From Lactococcus formosensis (GTDB lineage: Bacteria; Bacillota; Bacilli; Lactobacillales; Streptococcaceae), in assembly GCF_018403745.1 (NCBI RefSeq), contig NZ_BOVP01000004.1:186001-250000 (forward strand): 64,000 nucleotides of DNA. The letters are read 5' to 3'. Both the position numbers and the translations under genes were made by a program. Below the pieces are notes generated by a model. That model saw nothing but the letters and a program-made list of their open reading frames with translations, was not told the DNA's origin and made no database searches. This document shows positions 26,283-35,283 of this stretch, in pieces (position 1 is the first letter of the stretch; every line of letters begins with the position of its first letter).

Positions 26283-27137
26283 TCATCTTTGAACTCTAGT
26301 TTTTAGCAATGCAATACGTCGCACGATGACATTTTTTAGTTTTATCGCACCCATATTGTCCATCACTTCGAGGCAACTTGCTATCATTTTTTCACCTTTA
26401 TTTCGACTTTCGAAAGCGTAAGTATAACATCCTTTTAAAACACGAGCAATTGCTTTACTTGTCAAATCTGATTCCACAGCGAGACTATTTAACCTTGATA
26501 ATATAATTCCCGCCTTTGCATCACAATCTGCCTCAATAAATACCAATTCAGCCTTAATCAAAATATTGATAAGCAATGCACGGTATTCATGAAGTACTTT
26601 TAAATATTTAAAAACATTTTTATTTTTAAAAAATGTTTCGATAATATTCCAGACCAAGTTCAGATTGAGTTGCTCTAAAGTGTGGATAAGAATGTACAAT
26701 TCATAAAGCCCCCAAAGCGGTCCCTCTGATAAAAGAGATTCAACATCTTGAATTTCTTTTCCCGATAGCTGAGTATAAGTTGCTTTGGCACTCAATGCAA
26801 TCATATAGGTCGAATCATTCTCATACTCTAGGTTTTTTTCATATAAATGATGGAGTTCTGCCTCGTCTTGATTATAGTATGCATCCTCAATATTTTGAAA
26901 CTGTGTAATAAAATATTCTGGCAAGCCGTTATTTACAAGCAAGGAATAGTCTAAAATAGTGAGATTCATACACTCTAGAAGAGATTCAAGCTTGTCAAAG
27001 GACACTAAAGATTTGCCATTTTCAAACTGTGAAATCGTTGCTTTAGAAACCCCGCTTAGTATATTCAACTCTGATAGACTCATATTTTTTTGTAACCTTA
27101 AGTTGCGAAATATTTTTCCATACTTACTATAAATCAT
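26283..27137 (-). CDS. Rgg/GadR/MutR-family regulator
   Basis: A 284-residue regulator with an N-terminal XRE-type HTH (about 8-60: MSLSELNILSGVSKATISQF) and a C-terminal alpha-helical repeat domain. Rgg proteins bind short secreted peptides and control nearby genes. The upstream region is divergent and holds a 22-base palindrome and a short ORF on the other strand. No typical SHP pheromone gene (short, Lys then hydrophobic) was recognised. The target may be the short transcript or rgg itself. Confidence 0.82.
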   Translation of the reverse strand: MIYSKYGKIFRNLRLQKNMSLSELNILSGVSKATISQFENGKSLVSFDKLESLLECMNLTILDYSLLVNNGLPEYFITQFQNIEDAYYNQDEAELHHLYEKNLEYENDSTYMIALSAKATYTQLSGKEIQDVESLLSEGPLWGLYELYILIHTLEQLNLNLVWNIIETFFKNKNVFKYLKVLHEYRALLINILIKAELVFIEADCDAKAGIILSRLNSLAVESDLTSKAIARVLKGCYTYAFESRNKGEKMIASCLEVMDNMGAIKLKNVIVRRIALLKTRVQR

Positions 27138-27266
27138 TTTACACCAACCCTATTTTCGAGCAATTAAAATACACACAAACCTCTTTTGTTATATACTTTG
27201 CCAGCTCTCACTTTCCAAGATAAAATTATATCTTTTTTGTTCTTAGGAGTATATACCAAACAGGAT

Positions 27267-27288
27267 ATGTTTAGAATGCTAAACATAG
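27267..27288. promoter_or_regulatory. Palindromic operator-like site upstream of rgg
   Basis: TATGTTTAG (27267-27275) and CTAAACATA (27280-27288) form a perfect 9-base inverted repeat around AATG. It lies 130 bases upstream of rgg and 48 bases before a divergent short ORF, in a region with no gene between. Confidence 0.5.
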
Positions 27289-27335
27289 TATGCTTACCTT
27301 AGATTTTGACTTGTCACTTGAGGGGGCTTTTTGTT

Positions 27336-27449
27336 ATGATTGAAAGTTATTCGAAAAGTAATTTTGGTTTCTTCTATTATAATGGTAGTGGCAACTATTT
27401 CTCTTTAAATACGATAAAAAAAACGAGGTTTTACAGGACCTCGTTTTAG
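27336..27449 (+). CDS. Possible short peptide, 37 residues
   Basis: A short ORF starting MIESYSKSNFGFFYYNGSGN, with AGGGGG 9 bases upstream of the ATG. It is rich in aromatic residues, Gly and Ser in the first half. It runs into the terminator stem, so the last codons are within that hairpin, which argues for caution. It could be a peptide linked to the divergent Rgg, or chance. Confidence 0.25.
   Translation: MIESYSKSNFGFFYYNGSGNYFSLNTIKKTRFYRTSF
27420..27447. terminator. Terminator after mleP, usable from both sides
   Basis: A perfect 10-base stem AAAACGAGGT (27420-27429) with ACCTCGTTTT (27438-27447) and an 8-base loop, flanked by A and T runs. It ends the malolactic operon on the minus strand. 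Confidence 0.85.
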
Positions 27450-27493
27450 TTCATTATTATTTTGTTATTATATTACTTTGATTGGAGGATCAA

Positions 27494-28771
27494 TTAGTAA
27501 AAGAAGCGAATGAGTATACCACCCATGATGAGGACAATGGCACCACACAAACGGTTGGCCATTTGTGCAAAGGCAATCATTTCCATACGATCAGAGGCAG
27601 AGAGAACAGCGATATTACCTGTTCCACCCATAGAGTTGTTAATCATACCAGCACCGATAGCTGTTTCGACAGGGTACATACCTAAGGCGAGCCCCAAGAA
27701 CCAGCTTGTTAAGCCCATAACGATAACACTTGTCAGACAGAGCACAATAAATTGCCATGTCAAAGCAGAACCTAGTGTGGTCAAATCAATCAATGCCAAA
27801 CCAATACCTGCCAATACCGCATGTGTAAGATTAGTCATGATGATTTGGTTAAACATCACCACTGATTCTTCCAGCTCTTTTGGTACAGCATCAAAGGCTT
27901 TGAGAACAAAGACGATGATGATCATAAAGGCGTATTCATGGATATTTGGGAAGAATTTGTTTAAAATCACACCCACCATGAGTAGAGTAAAGGCATAAAG
28001 CATACCGACACCAATTTTAGTGGCATCAAATTCAATTTTAGGTTTTGCGAGTTCTTCTTTTGTCGCAGAAACTAAAGTTCCGTGACCATTGTATTTTGAT
28101 TTCGCAAAGATTTTAGAAATAGAAAGCGCCCCAATGATGGCAATAATATTCCCAAAGGTTACTGCGGGAGCAAGTTGAGAGAAAATTGCGGTTTGGTTCC
28201 CATTGGCTAAACCATCAGCATAGATTTGTGATAAAGGAGTAATTCCGGCTCCCATACCACCAGACATCATAGGCATTGAAACATACATGACAGAGTCTGC
28301 AAATCCATTGCCAAGCAAGACACCCATACCACCAACAGCAAAGAAACCAACAACCATTGTCACCAAAGCAACAGGGATAAATTTAGCTGAAGCTTTGACA
28401 AGCAAACTTCTATTCATTCCCAAGATTGATCCACAAATCAAGGCAGCAATATAGAAATCAAGAAAGCCAAACTGGCCACCCATAAATTTCCCAACTGCAC
28501 TAATCACATTTGCAGGGATGATATGGAAAAAGGATAAGAGCGTTGCGCCTAATAAGGTGAAAACTGACCCACCACCCAAATATGAATTCATGATAGGCAA
28601 TTTTTCACCGATAAAGTAAAGCAAGTGCCCTAATAGTACTAATAGGAGAGTAATACCCACCATGTTGAGTGGTAATTTCCCTAAACCTATCGTCACTGCC
28701 AATACAATCATAAAAAAGGCATAAAGAGGAAGACTTATTCCTGAAATTTTTATTTCTTTTAATTTTTTCAT
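27494..28771 (-). CDS. mleP: Malate/lactate antiporter, 2HCT family
   Basis: A 425-residue polytopic membrane protein of the 2-hydroxycarboxylate transporter family, with the two re-entrant loops GGMGAGITPLS and NSMGGTGNIAVLSAS. It exchanges malate for lactate and generates proton motive force in malolactic fermentation. It lies 17 bases after mleS in the same operon. A citrate/lactate specificity (CitP) is less likely because of the mleS neighbour. Confidence 0.9.
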   Translation of the reverse strand: MKKLKEIKISGISLPLYAFFMIVLAVTIGLGKLPLNMVGITLLLVLLGHLLYFIGEKLPIMNSYLGGGSVFTLLGATLLSFFHIIPANVISAVGKFMGGQFGFLDFYIAALICGSILGMNRSLLVKASAKFIPVALVTMVVGFFAVGGMGVLLGNGFADSVMYVSMPMMSGGMGAGITPLSQIYADGLANGNQTAIFSQLAPAVTFGNIIAIIGALSISKIFAKSKYNGHGTLVSATKEELAKPKIEFDATKIGVGMLYAFTLLMVGVILNKFFPNIHEYAFMIIIVFVLKAFDAVPKELEESVVMFNQIIMTNLTHAVLAGIGLALIDLTTLGSALTWQFIVLCLTSVIVMGLTSWFLGLALGMYPVETAIGAGMINNSMGGTGNIAVLSASDRMEMIAFAQMANRLCGAIVLIMGGILIRFFY

Positions 28772-28788
28772 TTTAATCCATTAACCTC

Positions 28789-30411
28789 TTAGTATTTTGG
28801 ATACCATTTCATCTCGCGAACGGCTTTCACCATATCTTTTTCTTGAGCCTGTGCTAAGCCTTGTTCCTGCGCTTTTTTCGCTACTGCTTCTGCAACTTTG
28901 ATTGAAACATCAGCAACATATTCAAATGGAGGAAGCACAGGAGCACCAGCAGCACCTGGATCCACAAGACCGCTCAATGAATGCGCAGCGGCACCAATCA
29001 TTTCATCAGTAAGAAGTGATGCTTCTGAAGCCAACATACCAAGACCCAAACCAGGATAGATCAAAGCATTATTTGCTTGACCGATTTGGTAGTCAACGCC
29101 TTTATAAGAGACAGTTCCTGAAGGTATACCTGTTGCAACAAAGGCTTTCCCATCAGACCATGTAATCACTTGTTCAGCAGTTGCTTCCAATTTTTTAGTG
29201 GGGTTTGAGATTGGGAAAATCACTGGACGTTCAGTGTTGGCGCACATTGCTTCAACAACTTCTTTGGTAAATGCACCGGCATCAGTTGAAGTACCAACCA
29301 AGATAGTGGCTTTAACTGTTTTGATAACATTGGCTAAGTCAGTCATATCACCAGCATTTGCAAAATCCGCACGTTTTTTAGCAAACGGTTTTTGCGCTGG
29401 AGTCAAGTCTTCCATATCATCAAAGAGCAAACCTTGTTTGTCCATCATGAAGAAATGGTTATAAGCTTCTTCTTCTGAAAGTCCTTCACTTACCATTTCT
29501 GCATGAACACGGGCAGCAATCCCTGCACCAGCAGATCCACCGCCGTAGCAGAGATAAACTTGATCCGTCAATTTTTCACCTGTGATATCAAGTGAACCGA
29601 AGATACCACCTAAAACAACAATACCAGTTCCTTGGATGTCATCATTGAAAGTTGGGATTTCTTTTTTGTATTTGTTTAAGATATTGGCAGCATTTGAACG
29701 GCCGAAATCTTCCCAGTGCAAGTAGAGTTTAGGGAACATTGCTTCAGCAGTTTCCACAAACTGATCAACAAAGTCGTAATATTGGTCACCATAAACACGT
29801 GCGTGACGATTTCCCAGATACATTGAATCTTCCAAGAGCTCTTTACGGTTAGTACCTGCATCAATAACGATAGGAAGAACTGATGCTGGATCGATACCAG
29901 CTGCTGCAGTATAAACCATTAATTTACCTACAGAGATATCAACGCCTTGTGTGCCCCAATCGCCAATACCAAGAATCCCTTCAGCATCTGTCACAACAAT
30001 CAGTCGGATATTACGATCGCCCGCTGCATTTTTCAAGGTCTCTTGAATATTTTCTGGATGGTTGATATCAAGGTATGCAGCATATTGTGGATCTACAAAA
30101 AGACGACTGTAGTTTTCGATAGTTTCAGCAATAACTGGATCATATACGATAGGGTTAAACTCTACGATATGTTGGTTAAACAAATAGTAGAACAAAGTAC
30201 GGTTTGTATTGAAGATTTCCATCAGGAAATGACGTTTTTCCAAATCAGATGGTTTTTCCAAGTAATGTTGGTAAGTTTGTTCTGCTTGTTCTTCAAGTGT
30301 TTGAACATAAGGTGGCAAAAGACCGATTAAGCCAAGTTCCTTACGTTCTTCCATAGTAAATGCTGTTCCTTTATTTAAAAAAGGATTGTTTAAAATTTCA
30401 TGTGCACGCAT
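28789..30411 (-). CDS. mleS: Malolactic enzyme
   Basis: A 540-residue NAD- and Mn-dependent enzyme that decarboxylates L-malate to L-lactate. It has a malic-enzyme N-terminal domain with the catalytic Tyr, and an NAD domain with [26 protein letters not shown] is the malic-enzyme signature. A TTG five codons upstream would give MEDVR; the ATG at 30409-30411 follows GGAGG at good spacing and gives the family length. It forms an operon with mleP, and mleR is divergent. Confidence 0.95.
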   Translation of the reverse strand: MRAHEILNNPFLNKGTAFTMEERKELGLIGLLPPYVQTLEEQAEQTYQHYLEKPSDLEKRHFLMEIFNTNRTLFYYLFNQHIVEFNPIVYDPVIAETIENYSRLFVDPQYAAYLDINHPENIQETLKNAAGDRNIRLIVVTDAEGILGIGDWGTQGVDISVGKLMVYTAAAGIDPASVLPIVIDAGTNRKELLEDSMYLGNRHARVYGDQYYDFVDQFVETAEAMFPKLYLHWEDFGRSNAANILNKYKKEIPTFNDDIQGTGIVVLGGIFGSLDITGEKLTDQVYLCYGGGSAGAGIAARVHAEMVSEGLSEEEAYNHFFMMDKQGLLFDDMEDLTPAQKPFAKKRADFANAGDMTDLANVIKTVKATILVGTSTDAGAFTKEVVEAMCANTERPVIFPISNPTKKLEATAEQVITWSDGKAFVATGIPSGTVSYKGVDYQIGQANNALIYPGLGLGMLASEASLLTDEMIGAAAHSLSGLVDPGAAGAPVLPPFEYVADVSIKVAEAVAKKAQEQGLAQAQEKDMVKAVREMKWYPKY

Positions 30412-30461
30412 TCGTACGTCCTCCAAATTTATTATTCCTATAAGAAATTCTTACAAGATGT

Positions 30462-30520
30462 ATTTTAATACTTATAAAAAATTATAGTCAAACCTTTGGG
30501 TTATGATAAATATTATTTAT
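30462..30520 (-). promoter_or_regulatory. mleS promoter and MleR operator candidate
   Basis: On the minus strand TTGACT (30486-30491), an 18-base spacer and TAAAAT (30462-30467) form a promoter. Just upstream, ATAAATA-T-TATTTAT (30506-30520) is a perfect 7-1-7 palindrome, at about -57 from the expected start, the usual LysR recognition-site position. Confidence 0.55.
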
Positions 30521-30574
30521 AACAAATCGGAAAACTTGTGATAGAATATAAGGGTCAAAGGAGCGTCTAAACTA

Positions 30575-31468
30575 ATGAACTTGCATGATTTCGAGTACTT
30601 TAATGCCTTAGGAGACTTGTTGTCTTTTACTGCTGTTTCTAATCATTTTGGGGTAAGTCAGCCGACAATTACCTATGCTGTAAAGAGATTGGAACAATAT
30701 TATAACTGTAACTTAATATACAAAGATCCTTCTCACAGGACAGTTGTCCTGACAGATGAAGGAAAAATATTGAAGATTCATATCGAAAGTATTTTAGAAG
30801 AGTTGGCACTGACGCAAAGAGCCATCGAGCATTCTAAAAATCATCAAAATCATATTGGTTTTCCTCCTATCATTCGAGCAAAAATCCTGGCTCAACTCTT
30901 AAACGATAAGGATGCGATTAGCTTTTTATCGAAATTTGATTTAGTATCGGGTGGCTCGGAGGAACTTCTGGCCAAACTTATCTCCGGCACAATTGATTTT
31001 AGCCTTATAGGCAGCATTGCTCCCCTGATGCACCCCAACCTTTTTGTGAAGCTACTTTATCAACGCGAATTTTATATCTTTGTCTCTAAAGATAACCCAC
31101 TTGCCTCACGTCAAGAAATTTCATTTAAAGAAGCTTTGGATTATCCATTTATCCTGCTTGATGAAAGCTTTGTGCATATGGAAGCTTTCCAAAATTTAAA
31201 TGAAAAATACAAGAAAAAAGCAAAAGTACTCTTTAATTTTTCTGATATCCATACTATTGGCCAACTGGTCAACTCAAATGTTGGCATAACCTTGATGACC
31301 GATTTTCTTCCTTTTGCCGATATGGATAGTCTTATAAAGATACCACTAATACCTGAAGATAAGCAAATTTTTCATGTTCAATATGCTTATTTAAGAAGTA
31401 CACTGCTCAATTCAGACTTGAAAGAATTAATTCGCTTACTCGATGAACTAAATGAAAAAATAAATTGA
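30575..31468 (+). CDS. mleR: LysR-family regulator of malolactic genes
   Basis: A 297-residue LTTR with an N-terminal HTH (FTAVSNHFGVSQPTITYAVK) and a periplasmic-binding-like effector domain. It is divergent from mleS, the standard MleR arrangement, in which malate acts as inducer. The start codon follows AAAGGAG. Confidence 0.9.
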   Translation: MNLHDFEYFNALGDLLSFTAVSNHFGVSQPTITYAVKRLEQYYNCNLIYKDPSHRTVVLTDEGKILKIHIESILEELALTQRAIEHSKNHQNHIGFPPIIRAKILAQLLNDKDAISFLSKFDLVSGGSEELLAKLISGTIDFSLIGSIAPLMHPNLFVKLLYQREFYIFVSKDNPLASRQEISFKEALDYPFILLDESFVHMEAFQNLNEKYKKKAKVLFNFSDIHTIGQLVNSNVGITLMTDFLPFADMDSLIKIPLIPEDKQIFHVQYAYLRSTLLNSDLKELIRLLDELNEKIN

Positions 31469-31561
31469 AGTGAAAAGATAATTTTTCTCTTTTTTCTTTG
31501 TTAATTTTTCTCCATTTTTTTCACAAACTTTCTTCAACCGCATAATTCCGGAAAGAATTGT

Positions 31562-31591
31562 TTGACAACCCCCCCTTAAAAAAGGTAAAAT
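31562..31591 (+). promoter_or_regulatory. rex promoter
   Basis: TTGACA (31562-31567), an 18-base spacer containing a C run, and TAAAAT (31586-31591). The ATG of rex is 30 bases further, behind AAAGGAG. Confidence 0.7.
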
Positions 31592-31620
31592 ATTCACAAA
31601 GACTATGTAAAGGAGATAAC

Positions 31621-32274
31621 ATGGCTGGCTCCCAAGTTAATAAACAACTACCCAAGGCAACTGCAAAACGTTTGCCTCAATATTATCGCTTGTTCAAACT
31701 TTTAGTTGATGAACAAGTAACACGCACAAACTCACAACTTATTTCGGAAAAAATTGGTGTGGATGCAGCGACGATTCGTCGCGATTTTTCACTCTTTGGT
31801 GAGCTGGGACGTCGAGGCTATGGTTATGAAACACGCGCTTTGCGTGATTTCTTTGGAGAATTACTCGGACAAGATCAAGAAACACATATCGCACTCGTAG
31901 GAGTCGGTAACCTTGGACGTGCCCTTATCAATTATGAATTCCAAAACCGTAATAAAATGCGTGTAACCCAAGCTTATGATGTTCCAGAAAACCCTCTCGT
32001 TGGTACAACAACTTCTACAGGCGTTCCTATCTACGACATCGCTGACTTCTCTAAAAATATTAAAGATTCTAAAATCAAAACAGCAATTATTTCTGTAAAT
32101 AAAGAGAATGCTCAAGAAGTCGCAGACATTCTAGTGAAAGCAGGCATTAAAGGTATCCTCAATTTTTCACCTTTGCGCTTACAAGTTCCTGAAGATGTCG
32201 TTGTTCAGTCGATTGACTTAACGAAAGAGCTTCAAACTCTCTTATTCTTTATGTCAAATAAGGACATCAAATAA
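31621..32274 (+). CDS. rex: Redox-sensing repressor Rex
   Basis: A 217-residue repressor that senses NADH/NAD+. It has an N-terminal winged helix (KRLPQYYRLFKLL, IGVDAATIRRDFSLFGELG) and a Rossmann domain (GVGNLGRALI), followed by the domain-swapped C-terminal helix. The ATG at 31621 follows AAAGGAG; an upstream non-ATG start lies inside the promoter and is rejected. Rex controls fermentation and oxygen-related genes. Confidence 0.93.
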   Translation: MAGSQVNKQLPKATAKRLPQYYRLFKLLVDEQVTRTNSQLISEKIGVDAATIRRDFSLFGELGRRGYGYETRALRDFFGELLGQDQETHIALVGVGNLGRALINYEFQNRNKMRVTQAYDVPENPLVGTTTSTGVPIYDIADFSKNIKDSKIKTAIISVNKENAQEVADILVKAGIKGILNFSPLRLQVPEDVVVQSIDLTKELQTLLFFMSNKDIK

Positions 32275-32280
32275 ACATAT

Positions 32281-32310
32281 AAAAAAGCATGGTTGAAAAC
32301 CATGCTTTTT
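32281..32310. terminator. Terminator after rex
   Basis: AAAAAAGCATGGTT pairs perfectly with AACCATGCTTTTTT around GA, giving a near-ideal bidirectional terminator between rex and the radC remnant. Confidence 0.9.
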
Positions 32311-32348
32311 TATTTTTTAATCATTTCGTCTTTTTTAAATATCATAAT

Positions 32349-32525
32349 TCAGATAAAAATTAAGGTATTCAAAACCCGGTCAGCAAGTTCCATGACATTT
32401 TCTTTTTTACTGCCTGTACGGAGCAAAATAGCTAAAAGTTCTTGTTCATTCAGCTTTTCTGGTCCAAAAATGATCAATCTTTCTCGGGGCCTCATAGGAT
32501 ATTGTTCTTCTTTAATCTGATACAC
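32349..32525 (-). pseudogene. radC: radC N-terminal remnant
   Basis: A short frame encoding only the N-terminal RadC helix-hairpin-helix region (YQIKEEQYPMRPRERL, LNEQELLAILLRTG, VMELADRVLN). RadC is about 225 residues, but this frame stops after 58. The JAB metalloprotease domain is missing and only the rex terminator follows. GTG at 32523-32525 behind AAGGAG is the likely original start. Most of the gene has been deleted. Confidence 0.8.
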
Positions 32526-32589
32526 GACTTTCTCCTTAGTCATTTATACGAAAAAAGAGTGTAAGTATCACTCTTGTTTTAGAAAATAA

Positions 32590-32618
32590 AAAAAGTGGTT
32601 TTTTATAATCCACTTTTT
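32590..32618 (-). terminator. glmS terminator
   Basis: A perfect 9-base stem AAAAAGTGG (32590-32598) with CCACTTTTT (32610-32618), followed by a T-rich minus-strand tail. It lies 10 bases after the glmS stop. Confidence 0.8.
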
Positions 32619-32627
32619 ATTTCTTCT

Positions 32628-34448
32628 TTATTCAACTGTTACAGCTTTGGCAAGATTACGTGGTTTATCAACATCCAATCCACGTTGGACAGTTGCGTAG
32701 TAAGCGATGAGCTGTGTCGGTACCACCATTGAAATAGCTGAAAGATATGGATGAACATTATTGATAACAATGTCATCATCTTCACGTGCTACTGCTTCTT
32801 CTACAATCGTAATTGCTGAAGCTCCACGTGCCACTGTTTCCATAACGTTTCCACGTGTGTGTGCTGCGACTTCTTCGTTATTTGAAATCAGGGCAATAAC
32901 AGGCGTACCATTTTCAATCAAGGAAATGGTACCGTGTTTGAGTTCTCCAGCAGCAAAGCCTTCACATTGGATATATGAAATCTCTTTTAATTTCAAGCTG
33001 GCTTCCATAGAGACGAAGTAGTCTTGCTTGCGACCAATATAGAAGGCATTTCGTGCTTCTGGTAAAAGCTTAGCTACAACATCTGAAATCACATCTTTTT
33101 CTGATAATGTAGATTCGATAGATTGAGCTACGAGTGAAATTTCTTTAACCAAGTCAAAAGCAAGTGACTTAGGATTTTGGTCTGCATCACCTACAGCTTT
33201 TGCTAAGAAGGCGAGCGTTGCGATTTGTCCAGTGTAAGCTTTTGTAGAAGCAACCGAAATTTCAGGTCCAGCACCGATTAACATTGTGTATGTTGCTTCA
33301 CGTGACAATGTAGAGCCAGGAACATTTGTAACCGTTAAACTTGGATGACCAAGTTCATTTACTTTTACCAATACCTGACGGCTGTCTGCTGTTTCCCCAG
33401 ATTGTGAAAGGAAGATAAACAAAGGGTTTTTACTCAATAATGGCATACCATAGCCCCACTCAGAAGCCACGCCAAGCTCAACTGGTGTATTTGTCAGCTC
33501 TTCAAGGATTTGTTTTGAAGCATAACCTGCATGAAGTGATGTCCCCGCCGCGATGATGTAAATACGATCTGCTGCTTGGACTGCTTTAACAATATCCGCA
33601 TCAACAGTTAATTGACCATCTTGATCCGTATAAGTTGAAACCAATTTACGCATTACAGTTGGTTGTTCATCAATTTCTTTGAGCATGTAGTAAGGATATG
33701 TTCCTTTACCAATGTCAGAAAGATCAAGTTCTGCTGTGTAGCTTTGGCGCTCAATCTTATTTCCTTCATAATCCATGACTTCTGCCTTATCTTTAGTTAA
33801 GACAACCAGTTCTTTGTCATGAATTTCCATAAATTCAGATGTTTCACGAATCATCGCCATGGCATCAGAACACACCATATTGTAGCCGTCTCCCAAGCCG
33901 ATAAGTAAAGGAGATTTGTTTTTCGCAACATAGACTACATCAGCAGCTTCAGCATCCATAAGAGCAAACGCATAAGAACCTTCAATAATAGAGAGTGCTT
34001 TTTTAAATGCTTCAAGTACAGAAAGTCCTTCTTCTTCTGCAAACTTAGCGATGAGATGTACAGCAACTTCTGTATCTGTTTGCCCCTTAAATGTATCTTT
34101 AGCGAGATATTCTTCTCTGATTTCTGAGAAGTTTTCAATTACACCATTATGTACTAAAACGAAACGTCCTGAAGTAGAAGTATGAGGATGCGCGTTATCT
34201 TCAGTTGGTTTACCATGGGTCGCCCAACGTGTATGACCAATCCCTGTTGATCCTGTAACGTTATCACCTGTTTTTGCCTCTAAATCTGCAATGCGACCTA
34301 CAGATTTTACAAGATTCACTTGTCCGGCACCATCATCAGCAACGAAGATTCCTGCTGAATCATAACCACGGTATTCAAGTTTTTCAAGACCTTGCATTAG
34401 AATGTCTGTTGCATTACGATTTCCGACAACTCCTACGATACCACACAT
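32628..34448 (-). CDS. glmS: Glutamine-fructose-6-phosphate aminotransferase
   Basis: A 606-residue enzyme making glucosamine-6-phosphate, the first step toward UDP-GlcNAc and peptidoglycan. It has N-terminal glutaminase with catalytic Cys2 (MCGIVGVVGN), then two SIS domains (SGETADSRQ, SVASTKAY) and C-terminal DKPRNLAKAVTVE. It is monocistronic. It has no glmS ribozyme; instead, two GntR/NagR-like operator repeats bracket its promoter. Confidence 0.96.
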   Translation of the reverse strand: MCGIVGVVGNRNATDILMQGLEKLEYRGYDSAGIFVADDGAGQVNLVKSVGRIADLEAKTGDNVTGSTGIGHTRWATHGKPTEDNAHPHTSTSGRFVLVHNGVIENFSEIREEYLAKDTFKGQTDTEVAVHLIAKFAEEEGLSVLEAFKKALSIIEGSYAFALMDAEAADVVYVAKNKSPLLIGLGDGYNMVCSDAMAMIRETSEFMEIHDKELVVLTKDKAEVMDYEGNKIERQSYTAELDLSDIGKGTYPYYMLKEIDEQPTVMRKLVSTYTDQDGQLTVDADIVKAVQAADRIYIIAAGTSLHAGYASKQILEELTNTPVELGVASEWGYGMPLLSKNPLFIFLSQSGETADSRQVLVKVNELGHPSLTVTNVPGSTLSREATYTMLIGAGPEISVASTKAYTGQIATLAFLAKAVGDADQNPKSLAFDLVKEISLVAQSIESTLSEKDVISDVVAKLLPEARNAFYIGRKQDYFVSMEASLKLKEISYIQCEGFAAGELKHGTISLIENGTPVIALISNNEEVAAHTRGNVMETVARGASAITIVEEAVAREDDDIVINNVHPYLSAISMVVPTQLIAYYATVQRGLDVDKPRNLAKAVTVE

Positions 34449-34466
34449 ATTAATTTCTCCATAAGC

Positions 34467-34568
34467 TAATTGGTATAGTTAGCTTTTTCTTTATTTTTCG
34501 TCAATAAGAATATGATAATACAATGTTTTGTATTTGTCAAGAATAATAAATATTTAATTGGTATAGTT
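34467..34568 (-). promoter_or_regulatory. glmS promoter between two NagR-like operators
   Basis: TAATTGGTATAGTT occurs at 34467-34480 and again, identically, at 34555-34568. This resembles the GntR-family NagR (YvoA) sites that control glmS in streptococci. Between them, on the minus strand, lie TTGACA (34535-34540), a 17-base spacer and TATCAT (34512-34517). The layout suggests repression by looping. Confidence 0.65.
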
Positions 34569-34578
34569 GAATATTCAA

Positions 34579-34610
34579 AAAAAAAGTAAATCTTACGATT
34601 TACTTTTTTT
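34579..34610 (-). terminator. Terminator overlapping the end of the kinase gene
   Basis: A perfect 14-base stem (34579-34592 with 34597-34610). The last codons and stop of the deoxynucleoside kinase gene lie inside the stem. Confidence 0.85.
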
Positions 34611-35238
34611 GTAGTTTGAAGAGTGCCTTATCGACCTCAGTAAGTACCTTTTCAAGGTCTTCTGCATTATTAACGAAGTCGAGCGTATCTCCGTTAATAC
34701 GTATTTTAGGCGACACATCATAATTTTCATACCAAGTTGGGTATTCTTCATGGACTTGATGGTAATATGCTTTTAATTCAGGCTGATCGTCAATCTGTTC
34801 GAAACTACGACCACGTTGAGCGATTCGGGAAAGCATTGTTTCAAAACTTACGTCAATATAGACAAGTAAATCAGGCCGTTTTTTAGGCATTCCTTCCATC
34901 TCTTCAAGCATATTACTGAGTAAGTTCTGATAGATTTCTAATTCTGTTTTAGTGACATTACCATTTTTATAGTTTAGAGTTAAGAAAAGCTCATCTTCAA
35001 AAATAGAGCGGTCGAGGACATTATTTTCTTGAGCATAGGCCATTTTAATCGATTCAAAACGCTTGTTTAAAAAATAGATTTGTAACAAAAAAGCATATTT
35101 TTTAGGGTCTTGATAATACAAATCAAGCACAGGATTATTATCTACCGCCTCATAAAATACTTCCGTGCCAAGATGCTCACCTAAAGCCTTGGCTAAGCTT
35201 GATTTCCCAGCTCCTATTGTTCCTGCTAAAACGATCAC
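34600..35238 (-). CDS. Deoxynucleoside kinase
   Basis: A 212-residue dNK-family salvage enzyme (deoxyadenosine/deoxyguanosine type). It has Walker A LAGTIGAGKSS at the N-terminus, the DRS motif (NVLDRSIFEDELF) and a lid RIAQRGRSFEQ. The start is probably GTG at 35236-35238 behind AGGAGG; an upstream ATG at 35263-35265 would translate this ribosome site as Arg-Arg and is less likely. It follows folC by about 45 bases. Confidence 0.87.
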   Translation of the reverse strand: MIVLAGTIGAGKSSLAKALGEHLGTEVFYEAVDNNPVLDLYYQDPKKYAFLLQIYFLNKRFESIKMAYAQENNVLDRSIFEDELFLTLNYKNGNVTKTELEIYQNLLSNMLEEMEGMPKKRPDLLVYIDVSFETMLSRIAQRGRSFEQIDDQPELKAYYHQVHEEYPTWYENYDVSPKIRINGDTLDFVNNAEDLEKVLTEVDKALFKLQKK

Positions 35239-35283
35239 AGTTTTCTTCCTCCTGAAGTCCATCATGGACTTTATTTTTTATTC

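Noticed and set aside
31558..31620. N-terminal extension of Rex
   Set aside because: It overlaps a clear promoter and the ATG at 31621 has an ideal ribosome site.
34449..34578. glmS ribozyme
   Set aside because: The leader is too short and shows only operator repeats and a promoter.
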